A stretch of DNA of 64,000 nucleotides from Amycolatopsis deserti. GTDB taxonomy: Bacteria > Actinomycetota > Actinomycetes > Mycobacteriales > Pseudonocardiaceae. Below are positions 62,134 through 64,000 of this stretch, in pieces. The stretch is from the NCBI RefSeq assembly GCF_014653945.1, contig NZ_BNAU01000012.1, forward strand, positions 124,001-188,000, read 5' to 3'. Made by a program: the position numbers and the translations under genes. How positions within the stretch are numbered: position 1 is the first letter of the stretch; each line of letters opens with the position of its first letter. The notes under the pieces are model-generated. The model was not told where the DNA came from and made no database searches. It was given only the letters and a program-made list of their open reading frames with translations.

Positions 62134-64000
<1,867 letters not shown>

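Overview
The window is very GC-rich actinobacterial chromosome, most likely from a member of the Pseudonocardiaceae (Amycolatopsis-like). The clues are two WhiB-family genes, the mtrA-mtrB-lpqB block, mycothiol synthesis (mshB), a SigR/RsrA thiol-stress pair, frequent GTG/TTG starts and many leaderless starts. Gene order matches parts of the Mycobacterium tuberculosis chromosome as I remember it: whiB1, pdtaS, rshA-sigH, the SRAP gene, rsgA, secA1, hpf, comF, lpqB-mtrB-mtrA-tmk-sahH, manA, the TobH-like gene, pmm, a DUF3499 gene, a metallopeptidase-like gene and whiB2; then separately mshB, lpqW and typA. It is core chromosome with no insertion sequence, prophage, CRISPR array or tRNA seen.

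Layout. 1-3125: end of a MetE-like methyltransferase, a GNAT acetyltransferase, a small membrane protein and a lipid kinase. 3.2-7.3 kb: whiB1 behind two CRP-like sites, a 23-bp tandem array, the PdtaS sensor kinase, a 24-residue ribosomal protein bL37 and the sigR-rsrA operon with its own SigR-type promoter. 7.3-10.4 kb: Cys-tRNA(Pro) deacylase, a hydrolase coupled to the SRAP DNA-protein crosslink protein, and RsgA. 10.4-13.1 kb: three tandem paralogous lipoproteins. 13.1-17.9 kb: P5C dehydrogenase, a DUF6912-type protein coupled to a WS/DGAT-like acyltransferase, a TrmH-type methylase and a HAD hydrolase. 17.9-24.3 kb: a DUF6459-like protein, secA, hpf and comF, with repeat-rich spacers. 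24.6-28.9 kb: an accessory catabolic cassette (RpiR regulator divergent from MFS transporter, GAF protein and amidohydrolase) followed by a 112-bp triplicated 3' end. 28.9-36.1 kb: lpqB-mtrB-mtrA, tmk, a PIN/RHH toxin-antitoxin pair and sahH.

36.1-42.9 kb: a large membrane protein with a degenerate lipase-like domain, a second membrane protein, an APC permease, a cation-diffusion-facilitator transporter, a DUF2000 protein and a divergent Lrp/AsnC regulator. 42.9-51.0 kb: mannose-phosphate metabolism (manA, TobH-like, Trm112-like, pmm), DUF3499, a metallopeptidase-like protein, a polytopic membrane protein and whiB2. 51.0-53.7 kb: an M50 site-2 protease and the mshB operon. 54.1-60.1 kb: a complete Dpp/Opp-type peptide ABC transporter, then a second peptide-binding-type lipoprotein (LpqW-like) and the 3' part of typA.

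Themes. Several genes belong to envelope and thiol homeostasis: MtrAB-LpqB links envelope state to division, SigR/RsrA controls thiol stress, MshB makes mycothiol, and ManA/Pmm feed GDP-mannose for mannolipids. The most unusual structural feature is a set of unrelated short tandem arrays (periods about 6, 23, 34, 96-98 and 112 bp, plus duplicated gene ends), mostly in spacers between convergent genes. In two spacers (three genes) the repeated DNA includes the last codons of the neighbouring gene. No single large undescribed system is evident. The best candidates for something new are the 112-bp terminator-containing triplication, the RpiR/MFS/GAF/amidohydrolase cassette and the membrane pseudo-hydrolase at 36136-38436.
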